Of a stretch of 64,000 nucleotides of DNA, positions 39,224 to 49,086 are shown one piece after another (within the stretch, counting starts at the first letter, position 1; the number at the start of each line of letters is the position of its first letter). The stretch comes from an uncultured Nostoc sp. GTDB taxonomy: Bacteria > Cyanobacteriota > Cyanobacteriia > Cyanobacteriales > Nostocaceae. The position numbers and the translations under genes were made by a program. Below the pieces are notes generated by a model. The model made no database searches and was not told where the DNA came from. It worked only from the letters and a program-made list of their open reading frames with translations. The stretch lies in assembly GCF_937863485.1 (NCBI RefSeq), contig NZ_CALMFY010000096.1, positions 1 to 64,000 of the forward strand. The letters run 5' to 3'.

Positions 39224-39727
39224 AATGTCCTCAACTTGATTTAATACTTCTTAATTTTAGAACTTTGCCACTTGCTGTAGCGGCTCTATCTCGTTTTGAC
39301 TTTATCCTCAGAAGTGGCTAACTAAATTTGCCACATGAAGTTACTAGTACAGATGAATCCCTTCGACACATGCTACGCCAAGCTTGCTTCTTTGCAGGAG
39401 TACGCAAAGTTCAAAAATCAAAATTGCTAAAAAGCTAGCTTGTTTTAGAGGCTTTTTAGCGATTGTATAGCAAGCTTTAAGAGCTTGTCATTACCAACAT
39501 TAAATAAATTTTGGGCTTCGTTGTCATCCCGCTTGGGAATAAATTCCGAGACTAATAGTTTGTATTCTTCTCAAGAGGACTAAATACAAGTTTTTAAGCC
39601 ATGTAGATGCCTATCCTGTTAAAAGGGAAAATTTTGCATATAAACCTCATCTATGTTGAGAACCGTAGTTTTTGCCCTCAGCCTAAATCCCTCTCCCAAG
39701 TAGGGGGAGAGGGACTTGTTTCCGGCT

Positions 39728-39755
39728 CCCCTTCTCCCAATATTGGGAGAAGGGG
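39728..39755. repeat. Perfect 28-bp palindrome
   Basis: CCCCTTCTCCCAAT is followed directly by its exact reverse complement. It lies inside a larger inverted-repeat block in non-coding DNA. Not a standard terminator because no T-run follows. Confidence 0.65.
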
Positions 39756-39945
39756 CTGGGGGATGAGGGTTTTTTCTTTTCATAGGGAAAGAACTACAGT
39801 TTTCAAGGTGGACGCGGTTTAGAAGGAGTCTATAAAGGTATACAGTTTTGATCACAATCGCTTAAACTATAGTGGCAAAAGCTTTTTCAGTATATTTAGT
39901 CTATTTGAGCTTAGGGGAGTAGAAATGTTCTTTATCTTTAATAGC

Positions 39946-39976
39946 AAATGCCGTAGTCAATAAAACTACGGCATTT
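39946..39976 (-). terminator. Terminator downstream of hflX
   Basis: AAATGCCGTAG and CTACGGCATTT form a perfect 11-bp stem with a 9-base loop, about 32 bp past the hflX stop. T residues flank it mostly on the plus side (GCATTTTTAA), so it may be bidirectional. Confidence 0.75.
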
Positions 39977-40008
39977 TTAACTGAAATACAAAACTTTAAT
40001 TTCAGTAT

Positions 40009-41724
40009 TTACCCACAGTCAACGGCATATTCAATTAGCTGGGCAAGGCGGTGACGTAAGGTTTCTAATCCCAAGCGCTGACTCGCAGAAATAAATACTG
40101 CTAAGGGAAATTCTTCCCTAGCTAGAGCCAGTGTCTCACCATCGGCTTCATCAATCTTATTAAAAACAACCAGCGCCGGGCCAGGAGTTATTGGCATTTG
40201 CGCCAAGATTTCCCTAACTGAGCGAATATGACGCAACCAAGCCGGGTGAGACAAATCCACCAAATGTAGTAGGGCATCGGCTTCTGTGACTTCCTCCAAG
40301 GTGGCGCGGAAGGCATCCATTAACGATGCAGGCAGTTCGTGTATAAACCCTACTGTATCTGTAATCAGAATTTCCTGATGTTCATCAGTTTCGCCATGAG
40401 GAATTACCAGACGGCGCGTGGTGGGATCGAGAGTGGCAAATAGCTGGTCGGCTGTATAAACTTCTGCATTCGTGAGAGCATTCAGCAAAGTGGACTTGCC
40501 AGCGTTGGTATATCCAACCAAAGCCACCGAAGGAACTTCTTGATGCTGCCGTCGCTGCCGTAACCGCGAACGATGGGCTTGCAACTGATCCACTTCTTTT
40601 TGCAGTCGGGAAATGCGCTGCCCAATGGCACGGCGTTCAGTTTCAAGTTTGGTTTCACCAGGACCACGAGTCCCAATACCACCACCTAATCGGGACATGG
40701 TGCGACCTCTACCAGCCAGTCGCGGCTGCATGTATTCTAGCTGTGCTAATTCTACTTGCAATTTACCAGCACGGGACTGAGCGCGTTGGGCAAAGATATC
40801 CAAAATCACTTCGGTGCGGTCAACCACCCGGATACCAATTTGCATTTCTAAGTTGCGGACTTGGGAGGGTGAGAGGTCGCGGTCGAAGACGACGAGATTG
40901 ACTCCTAGTGTTTGGGCAGTTAGGGCAATTTCTTGCACCTTACCTTCGCCAACTACTGTCTGGGGATGAATGCGCGATCGCTTTTGTTGTATTGTCTGTA
41001 ATACATCTCCCCCAGCGGTATCAACTAAACGTGCCAATTCCAATAGGTTGTCTTGGAATTGTAGGGGAGTCATCTCACTGGTCATCAGCCCCACAATCAG
41101 CACGCGATCGTGGTCAGCATCTACTTCCTGGGCGATAAATTCCCGCTGGAATTCCGCTTCCAGATTTTCTACCAAGTCTACTAAATCCTGGTCTGCCAGA
41201 TCATCCAAGTCCAGAGGTGGCGATATATTCCAACTTGGAGATTGGATTTGGCTCTCCCCTACCTTGGGAGCAGCAGGACTAGTAATCAGGGTGCGAGATT
41301 CTTGGGGTGTCAGATGAGCCAGATAAGCTTCTTTGACGTACCCAGTCGAACCCCCTCCCCGCCGTGTAAATCCCGTTCCGGTAATGTTTAGGACAACTAG
41401 GGCATCTAAGCGTTGCAGTGCCATAGCCGTGAGCGCCGCCTCATTTGGCGGTTCTGGCTTCAGATGTGTGGCAATACAACGAATACCGCTGAGTCGTTCT
41501 GCACCGTAACGGGGCAATTCCAGCGGTGGTATTTGCGTTTGACGCGGTGTGCCTACCCCGACGCGAATCACTTGTCCGCGACGGTTGATGTAGGCGCACA
41601 CAGGCTGATTGACTTCTGTGCTAATTGCCGCCAGACGCTGGGAAAACTCAGGCGTGGTGATGCGATCGCCTGGTATGCGCTGGTGATACAGCCGCTGTAG
41701 TTGTTTCAGCTGGCTGGACTTCAA
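40009..41724 (-). CDS. hflX: GTPase HflX
   Basis: 571 residues, longer than the roughly 430-residue E. coli protein because of an N-terminal extension of about 190 residues (typical of cyanobacterial HflX as I recall). The HflX domain has PQTVVGEGKVQEI and ERRAIGQRISRLQKE; the GTPase domain has G1 GYTNAGKST near 402-410, ITDTVGFI (G3) and VFNKIDEAD (G4). HflX binds the 50S subunit and splits stalled ribosomes in E. coli. Single gene with its own terminator. Confidence 0.95.
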   Translation of the reverse strand: MKSSQLKQLQRLYHQRIPGDRITTPEFSQRLAAISTEVNQPVCAYINRRGQVIRVGVGTPRQTQIPPLELPRYGAERLSGIRCIATHLKPEPPNEAALTAMALQRLDALVVLNITGTGFTRRGGGSTGYVKEAYLAHLTPQESRTLITSPAAPKVGESQIQSPSWNISPPLDLDDLADQDLVDLVENLEAEFQREFIAQEVDADHDRVLIVGLMTSEMTPLQFQDNLLELARLVDTAGGDVLQTIQQKRSRIHPQTVVGEGKVQEIALTAQTLGVNLVVFDRDLSPSQVRNLEMQIGIRVVDRTEVILDIFAQRAQSRAGKLQVELAQLEYMQPRLAGRGRTMSRLGGGIGTRGPGETKLETERRAIGQRISRLQKEVDQLQAHRSRLRQRRQHQEVPSVALVGYTNAGKSTLLNALTNAEVYTADQLFATLDPTTRRLVIPHGETDEHQEILITDTVGFIHELPASLMDAFRATLEEVTEADALLHLVDLSHPAWLRHIRSVREILAQMPITPGPALVVFNKIDEADGETLALAREEFPLAVFISASQRLGLETLRHRLAQLIEYAVDCG

Positions 41725-41985
41725 ACCTTGGAGATTTCCAAAAATAGTCTCTATAGGCGTTTATGACCAGTTAAATGGCCCCCCCAATCCTTATATGTCT
41801 ATTTTACAACAGGGTTTAGGCTCCTATCTCTCTCCTTTGAGGGATGCATTGTGAATTAGTCGCGCATAGTTTTCATTTAAGGGTATTTTGGTGGTAGTGC
41901 TATGTACCCCGTCGAGCAATGGTTTCTATTCACACTGTCTCCGAATAAAGATAAATTTGTAGCGATCGCTTTTAATTTTAGTTGC

Positions 41986-43334
41986 TTAAAATTGAGGCTT
42001 AATATGCAAATCCCATACTTCTTTTAAACGCTTTGCATCTGAGTCAGAAATTTGCCCTATTTTAACTAGCAACAAAAACTGTTCTAAGCAATTTAATCGA
42101 GACAGACGCAGGGTTGAAGCAACACGTAAGTTACTTGCAGCCCAATTATTTAGAGGTACATCAGTTTAATTTCTAGTGCTTGGTCAAAAGATGCGATCGC
42201 ATCTTCTTAGTTTTTTAAATTCCATCGTGTTATGGCCCGAAGGTTCCAAGCAGAATAATCGTCTGGTCTAATTTTCAGTGCTTGGTCGTAGGATGCAATA
42301 GCTTCTTCAAAACGTCCTAATTTGGCTAGCACAATACCCCTATTGTACCAAGCTTGGTGTAAATCAGATTGAATTTTCAGTGCTTGGTCGTAAGATGAAA
42401 TCGCTTCTTCATTGCGTCCTAATTTACCTAGTGCATTGCCCCGGTTATACCAAGCTTGGTGGTAATCTCGTATAATTTTCAGCGCTTGATCATACGATGC
42501 GATCGCTTCTGCATTGCGCCCCAAATTCGCTAACGCATTACCTTTACCATTCCAAGCATAGTGATAATCAGGTTGAATTTTCAGTGCTTGGTCGTAGGAT
42601 GTGAGAGATCCTTCATATTCGTTAACAGCAACTAACAAATTTCCTATTTTAAATAATAAATTAGACCTCCGAATTAATTTTTGATATGTTTCACTAAGAA
42701 GTTCCTGAATTTCCAAAATTTTCTCTATCTTTTGTTCAGTATGGAGTTGCAAATATTCTTCATAGTCTCCTTCCAACAAAAGACGATTTGATTCTTGTTC
42801 TACTAATTCTGGCGTTGTCGGTAATTCAAACACGCCAGAACGCCAATCAAAAAAATCTGGGGCGCGATGAATAAAATAGTTTATCGAAAATGAACGCAAA
42901 AGAAAAACAAAGCTAATTGGAAAATCATCTCTAAAGCGTTCTCGCTGTTGGTTTAAGTGATTTAAAATATGCGGAACATTGGTTAAATTACTAAATTGTC
43001 CTTCTGTAATTTCCCCAAAACTTCTTTTTTCATATTTATATAAAGAATATTCCAGACCTTTAATCAATAAAATATCAACTTGCTTGTCTTTAACAAACTC
43101 TGCTACTGGCTGATATAAACTCTTAATCGCCTCAACTAAGCGCAAAATTGCAATCTTCTTCTGCGGAATCTCTTGAGGGAGTTTGAGAATTAAATTGTCT
43201 GCTTCTACAGGTGTACATTGAACAAAAAACAAACCAAATCCTGATTTTCGCTTCAGTGCGCGAAGTAAGTCTTGATAAGCTTCTTCTGGTTCTGGGGGTA
43301 AATCATCATCCCAATCACTTAAATTTGGGTTCAT
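41986..43334 (-). pseudogene. TPR partner gene of the second ATPase locus, interrupted
   Basis: The intact part is 375 residues: an N-terminal domain (1-200; FGLFFVQC, RAPDFFDW) related to that of the giant STAND protein, then four to five TPR units (for example EEAISSYDQALKIQSDLHQA). A TAA at 42207-42209 interrupts the last unit; in the same frame EDAIASFDQALEIKL continues beyond it. A frameshift near 42150 would then lead into a plausible tail (SNLRVASTLRLSRLNCLEQ to DLHIKPQF). The ATG overlaps the end of the ATPase frame by four bases. It may still make a truncated product. Confidence 0.75.
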
Positions 43335-44674
43335 GAAAGTTTCGCTACGGCTTCTTGAAATTCTGGAATTCCTTGAATCAATGGATGAATATCATACCAA
43401 CGCTGCATCTCTCCCTCATCATCAAAATAGCGGTATTTTAAAAGACAGCGATTATACATCAAACTCCGATACAAGTCATCATTAATAATGCGCTTAGAAC
43501 AAGACACTTTCGCTAACAGATGCCATTGATGATTTTCCACAGCGCGGCGATAAGTATCTCTAGCTTGAGTAATTGCTCGTCGCACTGCCTTTTATGAAAC
43601 AGGTAACTCTTCAGTGCGCCCAATAGCATCTTGAGTTAACAATAGCAAATTCCTCACATGACCTCCACTCATCAAACAAAGTCTGTCTAAGGTTTGGGGA
43701 TTGTCGAAAATTTCCTTCTCTAGTGATAGTTCGGGTGCAATTTGCCGGACTCGCTTGTTAATTACTTCCTTAACTTTCTTGAGTCCTGGCTGGTAAATGT
43801 CTCCCTTGAGAGTGTTTACCATAATCATCGGCAAAATTTGGGGGTCGCCGTAGATATCTCTGAGGTCTGTTGCTCTGGTAGAATAAACCATTGAAATGGG
43901 GACAGTGTAAATCAAATGGCAATCTAAAGCTTGGAGTTGTTCGCTCCGGTCTAAAAAGACTTCCTCATAGTTGGTGCGTTCTCCGTCTTTGACTAACACC
44001 ATCCGGTCTAAATTATCGACAATTACCGCCAGTTGAGTTTTACCCGTAGGTAAGTTCTTCTTTGCATCCACCAGAAATTCATTTAACACCTGAATTAAAG
44101 TGACAGTGTAAGGATCGATTTTTTGGCGAATCCTATGGCGTAATTCAGGAACAGCCCTTAAATTCGCGGTCAACTTGGCAAATTGAGCAAGTTTGGCTTC
44201 TACTCCCAGACTTTCAAACTCTATAGGAGTCTGCGCCAAATCTTTTAAATCTTCCCAACGACTTTTTAACCAGTTGAGTATAGGGTCAGGACTGGCAATT
44301 TCTTTTAAATCTTTGAGTAAACGGCGGGTACAGGCGAGGAGTATATCTGTATATTGGGCATCTTCAGAATCGATATCCTCTTGATCAGCCGCAAAATACA
44401 CCACATAAAATTGCCGATTTTCTAAATACTTCTTTAACCTGAGTAATTCTGTAGACTTCCCCGCACCCCGATGACCAGAATACAATTGGCAAGTATTTCT
44501 ATTTGCCAATTGCATCCGATTTCCCAACTCTTGCAAAATATCCGCATCTCCCCGCACATCCTGACAATCTACATATTTTGGATCACCTGCGGGTAAGGGT
44601 TCAAAGGGGTTAAAGGCGTTGTAGAGGTTTGCGAGTAAGTCAGTACTATTAACCATAGGTAAAAAATATAGCAA
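43331..44674 (-). pseudogene. Second P-loop ATPase with one in-frame stop
   Basis: Paralogue of the 443-residue ATPase: FNPFEPLPAGDPKYVDCQDV, Walker A GHRGAGKST at 68-76, Walker B LAVIVDNLDRM, SGGHVRNLLLL. The frame ends with TAA at 43592-43594 after 360 residues, but the same frame continues at once as KAVRRAITQARDTYRRAVEN to EFQEAVAKLS and stops just where the TPR gene starts. The rejoined length of about 447 matches the intact paralogue. A nonsense mutation, sequencing error or recoding are the options. The likely start is the Met at residue 7 (MVNSTD). Confidence 0.8.
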
Positions 44675-44707
44675 TGATGCTCATAATAATCGAGATTATA
44701 GAAAATT

Positions 44708-44950
44708 GAGGTGCGTTCATCCACCTCAAAGACTCATTAACGGAGTTCAAAGGTGGATTCATCCAGTTCAAATACTCGTTAACGGAGTTCAAAGGTGGAT
44801 TCATCCAGTTCAAATACTCGTCAACGGAGTTCAGAGGTGGATTAATCTAGTTCAAAGACTCGTCAACGGAGTTCAGAGGTGGATGAATCCACTTAAAAGA
44901 CTCGTCAACGGAGTTCAGAGGTGGATGAACGCACCTCAAATACTCGTCAG
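44708..44950. repeat. 42-bp tandem array with 20-bp inverted ends
   Basis: The word CGGAGTTC recurs at 44741, 44783, 44825, 44867 and 44909, an exact 42-bp period; about 5.8 units are present. The array begins with GAGGTGCGTTCATCCACCTC (44708-44727) and near its end has its exact reverse complement (44918-44937). Each unit also has a small TGGAT/ATCCA dyad. There are no unique spacers, so it is not CRISPR. It sits 34 bp upstream of the second ATPase gene. Confidence 0.85.
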
Positions 44951-44994
44951 CAAAAAAATTACTACGAGATAGGAAAATCTCTACTTCCCTGTTC

Positions 44995-45975
44995 TTACAA
45001 AAGAGAAACTGGGGTTAGAGTCTTTCGCCAGCGTTTCACCACTGTTTGTAATTCCCCTGACAACCAGCTATCAAATTGCGGATAAACTGGCAAACGGGGC
45101 ACCAATTCCCACCCCGTAGGCTGTAAAATTTCTCTTAATGCCTGTTCCTGAACATGAGGATAATCGGGATTGACCTCATCTTTTGGCCCAATTCCGCCCA
45201 AATCTCGCGCACCAGCTTCGATACAAGCAAGTAACCATCGGTCATCTTTAACTAAATTCGGCGGAATTTGAATCGTAATATCTGGCGGTAAAATCTGACG
45301 CGCCCTGAAAATGACTTCTGGTAACTGATGGGGGTCAAAAGGTGGTGCATCAAAAGTTTGCTGATGTCCTGGACTATGAGGTTGCAGGATAACTTCTTGA
45401 ATGTGGTGATAATGTTGATGCAGTTGAGATATAGCTGTTAATGTTTCCCACCAATCATCAACTGTTTCTCCAATTCCCAAAAGTAACCCAGTTGTAAAGG
45501 CAATCTGCAACTCTCCCGCCCATTGCAATTGTTGTAAACGGACTTCAGGTAATTTACTCGGTGCGTGCCGATGTACACTATTTAACAATGTTGGCGTTAA
45601 CTGTTCCAACATCAGCCCCATCGAAACATTCACACGCTTGAGCTTTTGCATTTCTTCAAAACTCAGCGGCCCTACATTTGTATGCGGTAAAAACCCCATT
45701 GAAAGCGCTAATTCACACAAATCATAAATCCGCCCAAACCACGCCTGACGCCTTGGCAAATGGGGATGTACTTCACCGCTGAGTATGAGGATTTCACAGA
45801 CTTTTTCGCTTTGAAGTGGTTTTAAAATACTTTCTGCATCTGAAAGACTCATCCAGGGACTTTTACCCGGTTCACTGCGAAAGTTGCAGTAACTACAACG
45901 ATTAAAGCATTCGTAAGTCGGAACGATTGTATAAGCAGGGCTATAGGTGACAAGACGAGAATTATTAATTGGCAT
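44995..45975 (-). CDS. cofG: FO synthase subunit 1 (CofG)
   Basis: Radical SAM enzyme that with CofH makes 7,8-didemethyl-8-hydroxy-5-deazariboflavin, the antenna chromophore of cyanobacterial photolyases. 326 residues. The 4Fe-4S/SAM motif is C23-x3-C27-x2-C30 in CFNRCSYC; SGEVHPHLP, TGLLLGIGET and GARDLGGIGPKDEVNPD are family-specific. cofH is not in this window. Single minus-strand gene. Confidence 0.92.
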   Translation of the reverse strand: MPINNSRLVTYSPAYTIVPTYECFNRCSYCNFRSEPGKSPWMSLSDAESILKPLQSEKVCEILILSGEVHPHLPRRQAWFGRIYDLCELALSMGFLPHTNVGPLSFEEMQKLKRVNVSMGLMLEQLTPTLLNSVHRHAPSKLPEVRLQQLQWAGELQIAFTTGLLLGIGETVDDWWETLTAISQLHQHYHHIQEVILQPHSPGHQQTFDAPPFDPHQLPEVIFRARQILPPDITIQIPPNLVKDDRWLLACIEAGARDLGGIGPKDEVNPDYPHVQEQALREILQPTGWELVPRLPVYPQFDSWLSGELQTVVKRWRKTLTPVSLL

Positions 45976-46196
45976 AAGCAGGATAATCTAAGAGAATGCC
46001 TTGCTCAAAGTGTATAGATTACCGTGTGATTAAGATAATTACTAATTCGTAATTAAAGGTACAAGCCTTTAACTTTACTTATGGAGAGAAATCAATTTAT
46101 TGCTTATTTTAGAGCAAGTGACTTCAGTCATGAGGTAATAATTACAAATTACGAATTATTTTGACTGTTGTTATTATCATATTAGATAAACAATAA

Positions 46197-46958
46197 CTAT
46201 TTTGTTTTATAAATTTCTGGTAACTGCCACCAAGTAGCATGGGGATACTCGTGATGTTCCTCGTGGTAGCCAAAATGATAGCAGGTGATAAATGACCACC
46301 AAATTGGACGGCTAATTGTTTGGGCACGATGAGGCTGAATATAACCTCCTATGGGTTCGCTATGAGGTAGAAAAGTACCAAAATAAAATAATTGCAATGA
46401 ACTTAAAAGCGAGGGAATCACCCAAAAGGTTGTTAGATTAGCGTGTGGTATATGAAGGATGTAATTAGCAAAGTGATAGATAAGAGTCAGAGCAATAATT
46501 TGTCCCCAACTCCAGTAACCCTTCATAAAATAAACATACCAAGCAAATAAATTTTTGTATTTCCCATTATGAAAATCTGGGTCTGTTTGACTTGCTGGAT
46601 TGTGGTGATGCACCCAATGTTTTTTCAATAATTTTTTATATGGTAAAAGACCGTAAAAAGATAGGGTTAATGTCCCAATAAGATGATTAATCTTGGTGTT
46701 CTGAGGAAACACTACCCCATGCATAGCATCATGTGATGTAATAAATAATCCCGTATATAAAAATGTTTGCCATAGGATAACAGGCGATAACATCCACAAT
46801 TTTAACTTGGAGATGTCAAGGGAAAGTAATAAACTCAGGCTAATGACCCATGCGCTAACAATGACAATAGCAATGAAAAGTCCCTTATACTGAGATTTAC
46901 TTTTCACTACTGGTGTCAGTTTTGTTTGATGACTGGGTGGTTGTTCTAATTGAATCAC
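46197..46958 (-). CDS. crtW: Beta-carotene ketolase CrtW
   Basis: 253-residue membrane di-iron oxygenase adding 4-keto groups to beta-carotene (echinenone, canthaxanthin). Histidine clusters HDAMH (76-80), KKHWVHHHNPAS and HEEHHEYPH near the C-terminus are intact, with about four hydrophobic segments between. It closely resembles a Nostoc punctiforme CrtW as I remember that sequence. Single gene with no other carotenoid genes nearby. Confidence 0.93.
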   Translation of the reverse strand: MIQLEQPPSHQTKLTPVVKSKSQYKGLFIAIVIVSAWVISLSLLLSLDISKLKLWMLSPVILWQTFLYTGLFITSHDAMHGVVFPQNTKINHLIGTLTLSFYGLLPYKKLLKKHWVHHHNPASQTDPDFHNGKYKNLFAWYVYFMKGYWSWGQIIALTLIYHFANYILHIPHANLTTFWVIPSLLSSLQLFYFGTFLPHSEPIGGYIQPHRAQTISRPIWWSFITCYHFGYHEEHHEYPHATWWQLPEIYKTK

Positions 46959-47271
46959 GCTTTTACTCCGCCTAGTATTCAGGTAAAAATTCCTAAAATA
47001 TAGTCACCACAAAAAGTACTAACCACGAGCCAGAAAACCCTTTTAGTGGTCAGTGTTTCGCATTGGACAATGCCAATACTTTAAATTGTTTATAAATATT
47101 AAGATACTTTAACTATTATTACACATGCAAGCCGATACCAACAAATATTTTCGGTTTAGAGGTTGGAAAATATAAGTGTTAACACTGAGTTACTAGTAAT
47201 TCTAAAAACTAGTTTTTTATTTATTACTTACTAAACAGCCGAAGATGGTGAAAAAAAGGATGGTAACATAA
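46959..47271. other. Spacer between hli and crtW
   Basis: 313 bp, AT-rich toward the hli gene; no gene or structured element that I can support. It presumably carries the crtW promoter. Confidence 0.4.
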
Positions 47272-47472
47272 TTAGCGGAAATCGGGTATGAAGTGGAGTA
47301 ATTCCCGCATTACGCTGTAGCCGTTGAGATCCCAAACTAGATAAGCGACAAAACCGACCATAGCTAAACGACCGTTCCAAAGTTCGGACCCAGGAGTAAA
47401 CCCCAACTCTAAAGCATTACGATTCTTGGCATTGTATGTGTTTTCTGTTGCATCACTTGGGTAAAGTTCCAT
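47272..47472 (-). CDS. High-light-inducible protein (Hli/SCP)
   Basis: 66 residues with one membrane helix containing the chlorophyll-binding motif ELWNGRLAMVGF and downstream AYLVWDLNG. Hli proteins bind chlorophyll and carotenoid in thylakoids and protect photosystems under excess light. A CAGGAAAA ribosome site lies upstream. Proximity to crtW fits a light-stress theme, but the genes are separated by 313 bp. Confidence 0.93.
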   Translation of the reverse strand: MELYPSDATENTYNAKNRNALELGFTPGSELWNGRLAMVGFVAYLVWDLNGYSVMRELLHFIPDFR

Positions 47473-47719
47473 TGTTGATTTTCCTGAAGAATTAAATTAT
47501 ATTTTTAATCCTATTTAACCAATAAATTAGAGCTATTTGTCTGTAGTACTAAAGTGTAAACAAGCTAAAGGATGAGATTTTAAAGATTTTCAGGAAATAT
47601 TTTTAAATTAGCAAAATAATATTTCAGATATCAGAAAAAATCTAACGAAAGTTAGAAGGTTTCCTGAGTGTTATTGCCCAAACTAAAAAAGAGCAAATAA
47701 TATTTTTCAAACTTATACT

Positions 47720-48541
47720 ATGGCTCCTACGGTATTGATTACAGGTGCTTCTGAAGGCATTGGCAAAGCAACCGCTCTTTTATTTTCTCGGCAAGGATAT
47801 GACCTTGTAATTGCAGCTCGTCATGCTGAGGGCTTGGAAGCTGTAGCGCAGGAAGTACAAAGCCTTGGTGGTGCTGCAGCACCATTAACTGTTATCTGCG
47901 ATGTTACTGACCCATTTCAGGTACACACATTGGTGCAAAAGGCATTGGAGCATTATGGTTATATCGATGTGTTGATAAACAATGCAGGTATCTTCGCATC
48001 GGGTCCAGTAGAGCAGTTTTCTCTGAGTGATTGGCATCAAATTATAGACACTAATTTATGGGGATATATCCATACAATTAATGCCCTTCTACCTCATTTT
48101 CTCCAGAGAGGAAGTGGAACCATTGTTAATTTAAGTTCCATCGCTGGTAAGGTGCCTACTGCTTACTTAGTTCCCTACTGTACTAGTAAGTTTGGTGTGA
48201 CAGGGTTAACAGAAGCACTACAAGTAGAATTGCAGCCAAAAGGTATTCATGTTTGTGGCATTCATCCGAATTTGATTAAGAGTAGTTTGATGAAACTAGC
48301 AGTTTTTCGGGGTAAGGATGAGCAAGACGCTCAAAGTCGGCGCGAACAACTCGAAAATGTGTTTAAAAATCCTCTAGTTGAGAAGCCTGAAAATGTGGCA
48401 AATGCTATCTGGGATGCAGTTAAAAATAAGAAGCCAGAAGTAATGGTTGGTTCGGCGAATTTATCGCAGGCTTTGTATCGCTTGTTTCCTGGTTTGATTA
48501 AGTGGGTTTCTCGACAAGCCTTGAAGAATCAGGATAATTAA
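47720..48541 (+). CDS. Short-chain dehydrogenase/reductase
   Basis: 273 residues, classical SDR. The cofactor-binding TGASEGIG lies at 8-15, NNAG near residue 89, and the catalytic Y153-x3-K in PYCTSKFG, with a Ser about 14 residues earlier (NLSSIAG). The C-terminal hydrophobic stretch (YRLFPGLIKWVSRQAL) is typical of SDRs acting on lipophilic substrates. The substrate cannot be deduced. Confidence 0.9.
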   Translation: MAPTVLITGASEGIGKATALLFSRQGYDLVIAARHAEGLEAVAQEVQSLGGAAAPLTVICDVTDPFQVHTLVQKALEHYGYIDVLINNAGIFASGPVEQFSLSDWHQIIDTNLWGYIHTINALLPHFLQRGSGTIVNLSSIAGKVPTAYLVPYCTSKFGVTGLTEALQVELQPKGIHVCGIHPNLIKSSLMKLAVFRGKDEQDAQSRREQLENVFKNPLVEKPENVANAIWDAVKNKKPEVMVGSANLSQALYRLFPGLIKWVSRQALKNQDN

Positions 48542-48620
48542 TTTTTGATAGATAAGTCAAAGAGCTAGAGCCGCTTACTAAAAGTGAATTATCCGGGAAA
48601 AAGGAAGGATCATTAGTTTA

Positions 48621-49067
48621 TCAGGACTCGCACTCCCGTTTAGTCACATAGTGGCGATAGCGAAACATTGCTTCTAGTTGCACTTGCACTAACCAACCAC
48701 TGGCAAATTCAACTGTTCCTCCGCCAGGCATAGAGAAGGAAATAGCATCAGTCAGCCTAGTTTTGCCATTTTCTAGTTCAAATTCATGTCGATGTACCCA
48801 AGATTCAAAAGGGCCAGATATCTGTTCGTCGGTAAACAGGTGATATTTTTCACATTCAGTATGACGCGCTAACCAAGTTAAGGGTAATGGGCCGAGAAAC
48901 AGGCGAAATTCGGTGATAGCGCCCACGTTCAGCCCCCCCTCACGACGAACCACTTGGACTGGCTGCCAAGGTGGATTCAGCAGTTGCAAAATATCTGGCC
49001 TTTCGTGAAATTTCCAAACTACTTCTGGTGGGGCATTAATTACTGAGAAATGTTTAAAGTGCAGCAT
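48621..49067 (-). CDS. SRPBCC-superfamily protein
   Basis: 148 residues; INAPPEVVWKFHERPDILQLL at the start and the alternating beta pattern ending with a long helix (VQLEAMFRYRHYV) fit the START/SRPBCC fold that binds hydrophobic ligands. Last of a three-gene minus-strand run with the Cys-rich and radical SAM genes, with a 19-bp gap to its upstream neighbour. Confidence 0.82.
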   Translation of the reverse strand: MLHFKHFSVINAPPEVVWKFHERPDILQLLNPPWQPVQVVRREGGLNVGAITEFRLFLGPLPLTWLARHTECEKYHLFTDEQISGPFESWVHRHEFELENGKTRLTDAISFSMPGGGTVEFASGWLVQVQLEAMFRYRHYVTKRECES

Positions 49068-49086
49068 GGAAAGAGAAACCTAAAAT

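Larger units (their letters stand above)
39224..40008. other. Repeat-bearing spacer between grxC and hflX
   Basis: No gene supported. It contains a block at about 39657-39808 with imperfect inverted ends (AACCGTAG/CTACAGTT) enclosing CCCTCTCCC...GGGAGAGGG and a 28-bp perfect palindrome, then the hflX terminator. The G-rich block is the kind of sequence commonly dispersed in Nostoc genomes. Confidence 0.5.

Noticed and set aside
44708-44950. CRISPR array
   Set aside because: Units are contiguous with no unique spacers and no cas genes are present.
44706-44972. Open frame encoding a repeated NGVQRW peptide
   Set aside because: It exists only because the 42-bp tandem unit is a multiple of three; no ribosome site or homology. 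Kept as a repeat array.
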